A stretch of 64,000 nt of DNA from Paracyclopina nana (taxonomy: Eukaryota; Arthropoda; Copepoda; Cyclopoida; Cyclopettidae). The position numbers and the translations under genes were made by a program. The notes below the pieces were generated by a model, which saw only the letters and a program-made list of their open reading frames with translations, was not told the DNA's origin and searched no databases. Every line of letters starts with the position of its first letter. Position 1 is the first letter of the stretch. The DNA is taken from contig JAGUCH010000006.1 of assembly GCA_019096065.1 (NCBI GenBank), positions 454,001 to 518,000 on the forward strand, written 5' to 3'. Shown here one piece after another: positions 21,401 through 31,653 of the stretch.

Positions 21401-22695
21401 ATCTTTGTCACTTGCTAAATTTGAGTTAATCCAGTTGGCAAAGGCCATTTCTTCCTCGTGTCTGACAGAATGAGTTGTACCCTCACTCGAGGCCTCTGAC
21501 ATTCCACCCAAAGTCTCGACATTTTCCTTCTTGGAGATTTTCTTCTTGAAGGTGGAAGAGAAATCTCGAGATTTCTGGTCTGTGCAGATCTTCTCGAATT
21601 CCTCCAAGGTGAGGCCACCGAGGCCGCGATCCATGCGGTCCACAATGTCACGGACTCTCCAGGCTGGCAGCTTGAAGCCACATCTGGCCAAGGCCTCTTG
21701 AAGGTTGCCCAAGGCCAAAGTGCCACCCTCACTTGACCCATTACTCGTAGCTGACCCATTCTCTGTGATGAGCTGAAAAATGTAAGATTTTAATAGTGAA
21801 AGATGGCCTTATTAATTTTTCGATGCAGACGGAATTTTGGCCTTGGCATGTGTCAACTTGGCAAATGATTTTGAGCCCAAATGAACCAATTTTCAAGGAT
21901 ATAGAATTCCTGTTCTACTCCGAAAAGAAGGAACTCAAAAAGGCATTGCGATACTGCAGTGAGCATTAAAAATTGATTTTCATGGTCTCAAGAGTCGTCA
22001 ATGCATTTGAACATTTTAAATGCATTTGGGGAAAAGAAGTTGCACTGAGCAAGCATTGTAGGATATTTTTTCGGAGCAAGAAGAAATGCAAAGGCTGCAT
22101 TTTGTAGGGCACATTATTAGATTGATGTCGGCAAAGCCTCAAAAACCGAGATTACTTTCTGCAAACCACGCAAAAAGTGGACACCCATAAAAATGGCTTG
22201 TCAAAAACACACACATGTATTGCAATTGCCCACAGTGCAAAATATTGGGTACAAAAAATGAGACCATTAAAAGATTGCTTAATGTTGAAAAAATGCACCA
22301 CTTGAAAGAAAAAATCAAAAATACTTTTTATGCTTAATTTTATAATTGGTTTCAGCCTATATTAAATTCAGCATAAGATTATATATGAAATTAATGAGTT
22401 ATTTGCATGCTTACAAATTACTATAGAAGATTTTTTTAAACATATTGTTGACTCATCAATTTTGACCCATAAAATTGTTGACTCATCAATTTTGACCCAT
22501 AAAATTCTGATTTTCATGACTCATGCTCAAAGTGAGAAAACAACTGAGAAGACTTCATCCAATTTTGCTAATTATTCAAATAATACGAAAAGCTGGGAAA
22601 AAATCCGTGAAAAAAGGCCTTACTTCGTGAAAGTGGTCTTTCCATTCGGCCTTTTCTTCGGGAGAAATCACCACAGTGGCCGGTGTTGTTGTCAT
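15460..22695 (-). CDS. Fim: Plastin/fimbrin, actin-bundling protein
   Basis: Plastins cross-link actin filaments through two actin-binding domains, each with two calponin-homology domains. Six minus-strand exons (22695-22624, 21772-21327, 19991-19784, 19177-18836, 18524-17862, 15657-15460) splice in frame to 642 residues, the usual length. Exon 1 starts [18 protein letters not shown]. Exons 2-4 encode CH1-CH2 ([51 protein letters not shown]). Exon 5 encodes CH3 and most of CH4 ([38 protein letters not shown]). Exon 6 ends CH4 ([20 protein letters not shown]) plus a 20-residue polar tail not usual for plastins. The N-terminal EF-hand pair is degenerate: neither loop has the normal acidic ladder. 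Introns hold a satellite, a foldback, two copies of a 0.36 kb repeat and a flanking duplication of exon 5. It is divergent from VPS39. Confidence 0.97.
15658..17215. repeat. Composite satellite in last plastin intron, derived from its splice acceptor
   Basis: The core AAAATTAAGCCTGCT occurs about 15 times at alternating spacings of roughly 60 and 100 bases, a composite unit of about 160 bases repeated some seven times. Monomers also hold CAATTTAAGCATGCCC and GAAAGCCCTGATCTTACA. The first monomer contains the real acceptor of exon 6 (minus strand CTTAAATTGCAG at about 15669-15658). At least one other copy (about 15985) keeps CTTAAATTGCAGGAG exactly. Confidence 0.88.
16974..17108. mobile_element. 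Near-perfect foldback, 62-base arms around an 11-base loop
   Basis: Arms 16974-17035 and 17047-17108 are reverse complements with one mismatch (ATCGGTTC against ATCGCTTC). The loop is GAGGTTGCGAT. It sits inside the satellite array, whose repeat resumes on both sides, so it was probably inserted after the array formed. It could be a MITE-like hairpin element or a structured RNA locus. Confidence 0.85.
17627..18789. repeat. 243-base direct duplication flanking plastin exon 5
   Basis: Copies 17627-17869 and 18547-18789 align at a constant offset of 920 bases with no indel seen. The first copy includes the true 5' splice site of exon 5 (minus strand TATGAG-GTAATT). The second, in intron 4, retains a look-alike (TATGAG-GTCATT). 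The copies differ at scattered sites. Confidence 0.85.
20097..20454 (-). mobile_element. 0.36 kb interspersed repeat, copy B
   Basis: This is the reverse-orientation copy relative to 11697-12054 and 20949-21303. It begins TAAGCCAGTGGAGGGACAAA and ends in TAGATGGCGCAGTG. It lies in plastin intron 2 and forms an inverted pair with copy C about 495 bases away. Confidence 0.8.
20949..21303 (+). mobile_element. 0.36 kb interspersed repeat, copy C
   Basis: Same family and orientation as 11697-12054. It ends about 24 bases from the plastin exon 2 donor (21327), so it occupies the start of that intron on the coding strand. Confidence 0.8.
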
Positions 22696-23314
22696 TTTTC
22701 TGTGTAATTTTCCTGTTCACAACACAGCAGTACACACCTTTTTTGCTTTTTCTCACACACTCTTAACGGATCTTTCGTCAAATGGTGATGGTCAGATCAT
22801 GAATGACTTGACGGATTACGGCTACGCATAATAATAATCGCCGTCGCCGTCGCTATGCAGCAAAAGTCGATCCGGGCAGGCAAAGTTTTCTTTTCTTCAA
22901 CGAAAATAATAATTTGGGCCGTTCCCATTCGTGTTTCTAGGTAATTTAACACTTATCTGGCCAAAAATTGCTTGAAAACGCCATAATTCACCATATTTGA
23001 GCTCAAAAAGTGTTTTCTGGCAACGCCGCATTTACCTTCACCTGTCGCAGTTTTCTCAAGGCGCTTTAACGAAAAAAGAAATATTCTTTCAAACGAGTTC
23101 TTTTTTGACCTAGCGCGCTTTATAATAAATCATAACAAACTTTGACGGAAAACAGAATGTAAACAACGCAAAATTAATCCCGTTTGAAGTAGTGACACTG
23201 TATTCATTAAGAAGCAGTAGGAGTTTTAAACAAGTCGAAAACTTGTCATTGTCACGAGATTTTAGGCTCGAATTTAAGCATGGTGGACTGAGAACGCAAG
23301 AAAGACGGGTGAAA
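22696..23314. promoter_or_regulatory. Shared divergent promoter interval of plastin and VPS39
   Basis: The two start codons face away from each other across 619 bases. The interval has a CG-rich run (CGCCGTCGCCGTCGC near 22842) and no clear TATA box near either start, consistent with a housekeeping bidirectional promoter. Transcription start sites cannot be placed by eye. Confidence 0.55.
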
Positions 23315-26300
23315 ATGATTCATACAGCCTACAAAGTGAGCCAATTGCTGAAACTGCCTCTGGCCATCGAGTCAATAAAGGCCATTGGCGACCACCTTTT
23401 GGTGGGGACGAAGCAAGGCCATTTGTTGATGTACTCTGTGGCCTTCAATGGCCTTGAAATAACTCAAAATGACAACGATGACAGCAGCGAAGGCCAATCA
23501 GTCCACGTCCAATTGTTGAGGTCCAACAAGAGTTTCAGCAAAAAGGCCATAGTCCAATTGGACGCAGTGCCCGATTACTCCATCTTGGTGGCCTTGACTG
23601 ACAGCCTGATCACGGTGCATGACATTGATTTGAGTGTCACCAATTTCCCAGTCATCATGAGCCTGCCACGGACCAAAGGAGCCTCAGTTTTCGCGTTGAA
23701 CGTTTCCAGAGTCCAATCGTTGACAGGTACACTTTTCGCTATTTGTCTAGTAACAAACGACACACCTTTGAGCTGCATTTTTCTCATGATTTGCCTAAGC
23801 ATCAACATTTCTCATGCTTTCCAGTGAAATCCAAAACTCAAACTTTCCGAGAATACTGATCAAAATTGAGAAGTAAATCAACTTTTTTCTATCTAACTAT
23901 AGGACCTTCAACATCAAAACTTATTAAGCAAATTAGGCGTAAAGCTTCAAGCATTGATAGTCCGTTGCGTAAATAACTAATTTTGGTGATTTGCCTGAGA
24001 GTGAAGAAAACCGTCAACAACTGTCTTACATTTCTTTCAAATCAATTAAAGAAATGCGTTGTGATTTGTTACAGGTGAAGTCGTCTGCACTGTTCGCTTG
24101 GTTGTGGCTGTGAGGCGAAAGCTGCAGTTGTACTACTGGAAGAATCGCAAATTCCTGGATTTGCAGCCCGACATCAGCTTAGCTGACGTTCCTAGATCCT
24201 TGGCTTGGTGTAGGGACACCATTTGCATAGGATATAAGAGTGACTACGCTCTCCTCCAACTTGACAACAGCTCAAACTCAGAGTTCCTTTTCGCCACTGG
24301 GAAAAACCAAGAGCCACTCGTCGCTCCCATGGCTGACAACGCAAGATTCGCTCTGTTCAAAGACGAAACGACCAACTTTGTGGATTTGTCCGGGAAAGTG
24401 ACGTTGGAACAGACCACGTGGTCTGACATCCCACGTGCAGTTGTGCATGACCCTCCCTACCTGATAGCCAGCCTCTCCAACTCGATCGAAATCCGGACCG
24501 AATTGCCTAAAATGCTCATCCAGACTGTCGACCTGCCCAAGCCATTTTTGATGAACACTTGCCACAAGAAACCTGGCACTGTCTACATTGCTTCCAGCTC
24601 CATCATTTGGTGCCTGAAAATGGTCCCCATCTCAGTGCAAATCCCCAAGATCCTGAAGGAGAAGCAATTCGAGTTGGCCCTGCTCTTGACCAATGTCATC
24701 AGTGACAATGTCATTGAGGACAAAGTGGAGCGGATGCAGAAAATCCAGACTTTGTTCGCTTTCGATTTGTTCTGCAACTGCAAGTTCAAGGAGGCCATGG
24801 ATGTCTTCTACAAGCTGGACGTGGATGCCTCGCATGTGATTGGCCTTTACACCGAGCTTTTCCCAAGTGAATTCCGAAACAAGCTGTCCTACCCCGACAA
24901 GTTGCCTTCGCTCAAGGGCGAAGACCTGGAGCAGGGCTACTCAGCACTGGTCGAATACTTGACCAATGTCAGGCACAAGCTGCAAGGCTCCAGTGCGAAA
25001 ACCATCAGCCCTTTGGCCTTGAACCAAGGCTCGATGGTGGTCAAGTCGAAGAGACAGCTGATGCAAATCATAGATACCACTTTGCTCAAGTGCTATTTGA
25101 AAATCAACGACTCCCTCGTCGCCTCATTGCTGAGGCTCAAGTCCAATTTCTGCCATCTGGAGGAGACCGAGAGAGCCTTGAAGAAGGCTGGCAAATTCCC
25201 TGAACTCATCATCTTCTACAACACCAAAGAGCTCCATGAAAAGGCGTTGGCATTGCTGCAGGAGCAAAGTGATATCCAAGATTCTCCCCTGTTTGGCACT
25301 GCCAAAACTGTCCAATACCTGCAAAACTTGGGGGCTGAACACATCGACTTGGTCTGCACCTATGCTGAGCCAGTGCTGGAAAAGAATCCCCAAGACGGAC
25401 TGGCCATCTTCACTGAGGACCTCCTCGAGGTGGAGAACTGGCCAAGGCCAAAGGTACTCGAGTTCCTCATGAAAAAGGCCAAAAATGTGGTCATTCCCTA
25501 CCTGGAGCACATCATTACCAACTGGAATGAAAAGTCCACTCTGTTTCACAATGCTCTCATTCTGAGGTACAAAGATAGCCTGGTGTATGACCTCTATGAG
25601 CAGCCCGAATCGAACGAGTGCGAAGACCACATCAAGGCCACTCGGTCCAAGTTGAGAGAATTGCTGCACAATTCATCCTTTTTCACAGCTGAAACCATCC
25701 TGCCACAATTCCCCTTACACTGCTTGTACGAGGAGCGAGCTTTGCTTTTGGGCTCACTTGGGAAGCACAAAGAAGCACTGGCGCTGTATTTGTTTCAAGT
25801 CCATGATCTTCCTTCGGCTTTGGCATACTGCGAAAGTTCTTTCAGCAAAGGCTCCACCGAGGTCTTTACCATTCTGTACCAACTGCTCGTCAGCCCTCCG
25901 GACCCAACAGCCTTAAAGGCCATGTATGTGTCACATGCCAATGCGCATGCCAAAATTGAGCCGGATGTGCAGACGGCTCTCCGGATCCTGCATGATCATG
26001 GCACCAAGGTGGACCTGCAGGTGGTCTTGTCAGCGACACCATCCAATGTGGCATTGTCAGACTTGACTCCCTACTTGGAGGCCACTCTGGGCAGTCGGGT
26101 CTCGAAGAGGCATCAAATGCAACTGTTGAGGGGACTGATGCATGCAGAACACCTGCAGGTGCAAGAAGAGCGTGTCAGCCTCGAGTCACAAAAGGTTGTG
26201 CTGGATGAATCCGATATCTGCCCAGTGTGTTACAAGCGGTTCAGAGGCCAATCTGCCATTGTGCGATTTCCTAATGGCAGAGTCGTTCACTACTCATGCC

Positions 26301-26338
26301 AGGAACGAGCAATTGTCAGCAATAGTAGCGATTTATGA
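23315..26338 (+). CDS. VPS39: VPS39 (Vam6), HOPS tethering complex subunit
   Basis: VPS39 is a Rab7-binding subunit of the HOPS complex that tethers late endosomes and lysosomes. Exons 23315-23726 and 24075-26338 join in phase to 891 residues, close to the vertebrate length. The N-terminal CNH/beta-propeller carries LLVGTKQGHLLMY, NKSFSKKAIVQ and KLQLYYWKNRKF. The middle is an alpha-solenoid (KQFELALLL, HVIGLYTELFPSEF, QIIDTTLLKCYLKIN, EKALALL, IPYLEHII, EERALLLGSLGKHKEAL). The C-terminus has the zinc-binding C-x2-C...H-x3-C pattern (CPVCYKRF, VVHYSC). I chose the ATG at 23315 because MIHTAYKVSQLLKLPLAIE aligns with the start of known VPS39; an in-frame ATG at 23192 would add 41 residues that do not look conserved. 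Detailed matches favour VPS39 over its paralog TGFBRAP1/VPS3. A decayed copy of part of exon 2 lies just downstream. Confidence 0.97.
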
Positions 26339-26406
26339 TCTAGGACCTATATAGTATAATATGACATTAACTTATTTTCTATTTCATTTGCATTCGTCAT
26401 TTTCAC

Positions 26407-26552
26407 ACTTGGGCAGCAATCGAAAGCACTTGCCATGCATTTGCTCCAAGTACATGATTGGCCTAGGGCTTTGTTGTACTGCGAAAGTTTATTCAGCGAA
26501 GGCTCCACAGAGGCCTTGACCACATTCGTACAACTGCTCGTCAGTCCTTAGC
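26407..26552 (+). pseudogene. Decayed fragment of VPS39 exon 2
   Basis: This 146-base stretch matches VPS39 coding bases at about 25752-25897. Translation gives LGQQSKALAMHLLQVHDWP followed by YCESLFSEGSTEAL, against YCESSFSKGSTEVF in the gene. It stops right after the homologous LLVSP. It lies 70 bases after the parent's stop codon, in its 3' flank or UTR. Confidence 0.85.
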
Positions 26553-27009
26553 ATGCAATAGCCTGAAAAAACATGCCTGCATCACTTGGTAGTAATGTTG
26601 CTGTGGATTTGCTCACAGCCATGAGAGGATATTGCATGACTGGGAGCGATATTGGGCCTTTGTGGCTGTGACAGCATGTGGCCTTTATCACATGTCGATG
26701 TCGAACATCCTAAAACACAAATCGACAGCCTCGAATAAACATGTGTGAGCCAAAATCCAAGGCTATATGCAAGGTTCAAACTTATTCTTACAGCAAGCCA
26801 TCATTATTCAATCAAATATAGCAATCGATAAGCAATAATGATTGATGAACACTCACTTGTCTATAGGTGAATTGACTGCAGTCTTTCAAAACTCTTATTA
26901 GTGAAAGTGACCTGAAGACTGTTTTACTTTTAATAAAACCTGAAAAATCATTCAGCTAGCATTTTCACTGCAATAATTTCATAATTGCCATTTTGATTCT
27001 TTCAGGAAA
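26553..27009. other. Interval between VPS39 and POFUT2
   Basis: No exon is visible. AATAAA at about 26734 could end the VPS39 transcript. A TTTCAG just before the POFUT2 ATG (27001-27006) resembles a splice acceptor, so an untranslated 5' exon of POFUT2 may lie here. Confidence 0.45.
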
Positions 27010-28505
27010 ATGAGGTCACTTTTGGTCTTCTTCTGCCTCTTTTTTGCCACACAGGCCTCATCCATAGAAGAGGAGGATCGGAGGTGAGATGACATAATTG
27101 CTACATAATACATTGAGTGAAAGAGCTTTTTTTCCACCAAGGTTCATTTTCTATGATGTCAACCCTGGTGAAGGTTTCAATTTGAGGCGAGATGTGTTTG
27201 TGCGAATGGCTGTCATGGTCAAAAAGCTCAACGAAATGAGCAAAAAGTTCCATTACACCTTGGTGCTGCCACCATGGGGACCATTGTACCATTGGCAATC
27301 CAGATCCTTGGGCGAGCAGAGTCGAATAGCCTGGAAGCAATTCTTCGACTTGGACAGCATTGTCAAGTATGTTCCAATCATGGATTTTGAGGACTACCTC
27401 AAACTGCATGCAGGTGATGTCATTCTGGATATGGTGTACTATTTGCAAAACTACAAAGAAGGCTGGAAAAGTGGGGAATTTCGAGAGAAGATGGATGCCA
27501 GCGAATGCCTCAATGCCATTCCATACCACGAAGAGGATGATTTGCTCATTTATGGCCCTTTCTGGCAGTACTATGGCCAAGTGAGAGCTAATGACATATC
27601 ATGCATATCGGTGCAAGGCACAACCAGGATCATGAGGGAGTTCATCGAAGAACAAAGTCCATTCAAGACGGTGATGCTTGACAGAGCTGAACAATTGCTG
27701 CATGAGTACTTTGGCGATGAGGAGTATTGGTCAGCCCGAAGATCCATGAGATTTGCAGGTCATCTCATTGCAATTGCAGATGACTTCAGAGAAGCGGAAT
27801 TGAAGTCAAATGATGTTAAGGATAACACGATAGTCCCAAACGATTGGACGTCCCATGAGGTAACTAATCACACATCCATGTTGGCATGCAGCTCATTGAA
27901 CTAAGCTCTGCATATCCTGGATCTGTGATCGTCCAAAGTGGAAACACATCCAACCAAGTGTTCGCTTGTCGACTAAAACCAATACACTTCTTTTCCAGCC
28001 AATCCGGGGAAGTGCTAAAGGTGGGCCTTATGTTTGTGCACACATCAGAAGGAAAGACTATGTACACTCTCGCAAAGGCCAAATCCCTGACCTCGCTGGG
28101 GCTGCCGAACAATTAGTTAGGAAGTGCCAAGAGTTTGGTGTTGACACAGTTTTCGTGGCCACAGATGCACCCAAGGGAGAAGTCGACCAACTGAGACAGC
28201 ATTTCAGCAACAAAGTGAAACTGGTCAAGTTTGAGCCAAGTTCGAGTCAACTCAACATGTACAAAGATGGTGGTGTGGCCATATTGGACCAGATCATCTG
28301 CTCACATGCGCAGTACTTCATGGGCAGTGCAGAATCGACATTTACCTTTCGCATTCAAGAGGAAAGGGAAATCATGGGATTCTCAGTCGACAAGACATTC
28401 GACATGCTTTGCCCCAACAGCGGGCAGTTCAACTGCTCCAAAGGGTCCATCTGGAAAATTGTCTATCCCAGCAACAGCAAAAGAAATCTCCATTCAGAAC
28501 TGTGA
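27010..28505 (+). CDS. POFUT2: GDP-fucose protein O-fucosyltransferase 2
   Basis: POFUT2 transfers fucose from GDP-fucose to Ser/Thr in folded thrombospondin type 1 repeats in the ER lumen. Exons 27010-27083, 27142-27859 and 27999-28505 join in phase to 432 residues, the family length. It starts with a signal peptide (MRSLLVFFCLFFATQA). GEGFNLRRDVF holds the family's catalytic glutamate region. HIRRKDYV and STFTFRIQEEREIMG are GDP-fucose binding motifs shared with the human enzyme (HLRRKDF, STFSFRIHEERE). The protein ends HSEL, a plausible KDEL-type ER-retention signal. The start is the first ATG after a possible acceptor and directly precedes the signal peptide. It is convergent with BAP55, and its last 176 coding bases are repeated downstream. 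Confidence 0.96.
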
Positions 28506-28995
28506 TTTATGTACAGGCATTTAAGTAATAATACATTCAAGGGCATTTCCTGTCCACCTGAGACTTGCCATTTTCTTTGTACTCTTGCTTCGAAATCCAC
28601 ATTTGTTGAAATGACCCAAGTGAGGCCAAAATGTAGCCACCAATCCAAGATCCAAATATTGTCAGAATCGACATTTACCTTTGGCATTCAAGAGGAAAGG
28701 GAAATCATGGGATTCTCAGCAGACAAGATATTTGACATGCTTTGCCCCAACAGTGGGCAGTTCAACTGCTCCAAAGGGTCCAACTGGAAAATTGTCTATC
28801 CCAGCAACAGCAAAAGAAATCTCCATTCAGAACTGTGATTTATGTACAGGCATTTAAGTAATAATACATTCAAGGGCATTTCCTGTCCACCTGAGACTTG
28901 CCATTTTCTTCGTACTCTTGCTTCGAAATCCACATTTGTTGAAATGACCCAAGTGAGGCCAAAATTGAGCCACCAATCCAAGATCCAAATCTTCG
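28330..28995. repeat. 333-base tandem duplication across the POFUT2/BAP55 junction
   Basis: Copies 28330-28662 and 28663-28995 align at a constant 333-base offset and differ at roughly ten sites. The first contains the true POFUT2 C-terminus and a spare BAP55 tail; the second contains a spare POFUT2 C-terminus (again ending HSEL and a stop at 28838) and the true BAP55 C-terminus. Both genes therefore keep one complete end. Confidence 0.93.
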
Positions 28996-30462
28996 TTCTT
29001 GCACACCATTCGAGGCAATCAACTTGAACCGCATTGTGGCTGGAGTACGAGTCGACAAGTCTCGGTTGAGGCGATCAGTGAAGCCTTGGATCAGCGTGTT
29101 TCCACCGGTGACAACCACAGATCCATACAATGCAGGCCTCAGGTCAATGTCACACATGCCAACCGAAGTGGTCAGCACATGAGCCACACCCAGCATGGTG
29201 TTGGCATTTGGCACCCGGATCTTGTTCGGGTCGAACAAAGCCTCAGATATTTTGAACCGTTCGAGGCCAAATTCATTCCTGTATCCGTTGGGGAACTCAT
29301 AGGCAACCTGAGGAATGTTGGAGACCACTTCCTCGTCATACATTGTGTCACTGACTTGCAGCACAGTTTGCTGGAAATCCTGGATGACTTCTTTGCACAT
29401 GTAATCATGCCAGGACTTGGTGACCTCCGGTAAGTCCTTCTTTTTCGTCCACTTGGCAGCTTCGCCATCTTTCACCTCTTCTTTGCCTAGTTTTGCAAAA
29501 CTTAAAAGGATCATTCAAGGAATGTATTTCATTGAATTTACCTGCAATCATGTATGGTGGAACCACCTCAACGCCCTGATCTGCCAAAAGCTGTCGACAC
29601 TGCATGGTCAAAAAGTCTCCAGCCAAAGGGGATTTTACAATGGCTTGCGAAAGCACATAACCCTCATGAATTGGAATTGCTGAAGTTTGCGAGGCTCCAG
29701 AATCAAGGACAATGCCAGTGCTTCTGCCATTAGCAAATGCCGACAAGACAGCATTTTTGACAAGGAAAAATGCTGGCACATTGTACTTTTCAAACATGAT
29801 TTCGGTCAACTTTTCCCTGCGCACTTTGTGGTTCCATGGCGCTTCCGAGAACAAAACTGGGTGCTGCTCAGATTCCGACTTGATGATTTTGTCATAGGCG
29901 TAATCCATGACCTGTTCAAAAACCTCCCAGTTGTCAATCATGCCATCCTTGATGTAGTTGGTCATCTCCATGCCTTTTTTGGGGTAGTGCAGGGCAACAG
30001 TGTCAATGTGGAACTTTCTCTTATTTTCAGCAGCACTTTCAGTCTCCATTTTGAGGTCATCAAATGATGTTCCAACCATCGAAGGAATTTCGCTCTTTGG
30101 GCAATCCTCGCCTAAAAATGAAAAAGATCAGTTTTAAAGCACACAATTAACGAGCATTTTCAACTTGAAAGTATGCTTGGATGTCGACATTTGATACAAT
30201 CAGCTTAACTGGAGTCATCCTTGACTCAGGAGAATTACAAACGTCAACTTTTTCCATTCGAGCATGAAAAGTACTTTTGAAAGCAATTCAAAAATCCTCT
30301 TTTAATGATGGTTTTATTGGCATACTTCCATAATTAAAAGTTGACATGAAAAAAGGTGGGAAAATATCAGAATTTACCTGCATATCCAACCCTGAGAGAA
30401 AAGTGGCCAGGATCGAAAACCAAGGCTCCAACTTCATCACCTCCATAAACTCCACCCGACAT
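28870..30462 (-). CDS. BAP55: BAP55/ACTL6, actin-related protein of BAF and INO80/TIP60 complexes
   Basis: This nuclear actin-related protein is a core subunit of SWI/SNF (BAF), INO80 and TIP60-type chromatin complexes. Three minus-strand exons (30462-30378, 30111-29542, 29486-28870) splice in frame to 423 residues, as in fly Bap55. It begins [19 protein letters not shown] and continues [11 protein letters not shown], hallmarks of this ARP class. [56 protein letters not shown] and [20 protein letters not shown] are the actin-fold motifs. The last exon ends inside a tandem duplication shared with POFUT2. Confidence 0.97.
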
Positions 30463-31100
30463 TTTTTCGACTTTATTTCACTCGCTCAAAATCAAGGTCA
30501 GCCTTGGCTTTAACACGTTTTTCGGCCTTCAAACCTCAAAAGAGATATTTTGGCCGGCTTCTGTTTTTGTTTGGATTTGGCGTCTTTTCCCGTAGAGCGC
30601 TGTGAATTTCGTCTTTGTTTACGCGCCAGTAGATATCTGTGAGAGTAGCGCGCGAAAATTCAAACTGCATTAGCTATCTTTCAACAATTCCTAGATGCTA
30701 TAATGTTGCTTATTTCCTTTGGAATTATAAATACAATATATAGCATAAGAGACGCTTTATTTGTCTCTTCTCGCTTGTTTAGATACAAAAGTTTCTTCAA
30801 CTTAAGAAATGAAGTATGAAAACGTTTCTCAACTAAAAAAATATTGTAAAAAATAAGCAAAAACATCATAGTTGCCCATCAATTCGTAAATGTCGCAAAA
30901 TGTGAACTTTGAAGTTCATCTTTGATCTGCTGAAAAACTACTCGTTCATCCACTTTTTATTTATGTTACAGCATAGCACGTGGGGTCGGGGATGACGGTA
31001 TTTTTTCGCCAATTTACAAACATCGCCAAATTCTCGCATTAAAACCGCATTTTGAGCCACTTTGAGCGAACTTGCTTGCGTTTGACCGCTTTTCGCGGAG
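30463..31100. promoter_or_regulatory. Divergent intergenic interval between BAP55 and the small coiled-coil gene
   Basis: BAP55 is read leftward from 30462 and the small gene rightward from about 31130. No exon is visible between them. No TATA box is evident on the BAP55 side. Confidence 0.45.
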
Positions 31101-31108
31101 TATATAAG
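31101..31108 (+). promoter_or_regulatory. TATA box of the small coiled-coil gene
   Basis: TATATAAG follows the GC-rich CGCGGAG. A pyrimidine-rich CTTCAGCAG about 27-32 bases downstream is a plausible initiator, placing the transcript start near 31131. Confidence 0.65.
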
Positions 31109-31259
31109 AAAATAGCAATGCACTCATCTTCAGCAGTTGTCAACACTGATCACCAAAATACGATTGATTTTGAACAAGTAAGTCGAAAATTGCTTTTTTA
31201 AAATGATTTAATGATTATTGTGCCAAATTCATCAAAGCTAATTACTTATAATACAGAGG

Positions 31260-31537
31260 ATGGAACATGAAAATCAAATTTTACGAAAAAACCTTCAGGC
31301 CACTGAAGATGAAATAAGGAGAACCGAAGAGGCCACGAGGGCCTTGGAAAGTAAAATTAAATGAAAAAATCTTTAAATTTTCAGCTAATTTTCACTTTAT
31401 CAAATTAATTAATATAGGAACATTGTCTGAACTCGAGCGAGAGAGGGCTATGGTAAATACTAATTTCCTTTGTATATTTATAGTCATATAATCTATTATT
31501 ACACCTATTTTAGCTGTTGATTGCAAAACCTGCCTAG
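31260..31537 (+). CDS. Predicted 49-residue coiled-coil microprotein, four exons
   Basis: A non-coding first exon (about 31131-31177) ends in CAA-GTAAGT. Coding exons 31260-31350, 31418-31452 and 31514-31537 join with matching phases. The product begins MEHENQILRKNLQATEDEI and ends AMLLIAKPA, and is almost entirely a charged heptad-type coiled coil. A TATA box upstream and AATAAA at 31648 frame the unit. An ATG at 31118 lies upstream of the inferred transcript start, so I did not use it. I do not recognise the family; short coiled coils are often adaptor or scaffold subunits. Without splicing the frame ends after 33 residues. Confidence 0.6.
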
Positions 31538-31647
31538 TCATCATGCCAAGACAAATTTGGTAGTCATCGTTAATTAACCCATTCTGCATGTGCAGATATG
31601 TATATGTTTAAGAAAATTGCATATCAAATTGTAGAAGACTTATGAGA

Positions 31648-31653
31648 AATAAA
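31648..31653 (+). terminator. Polyadenylation signal of the small coiled-coil gene
   Basis: AATAAA lies 111 bases after the predicted stop codon. Confidence 0.6.
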
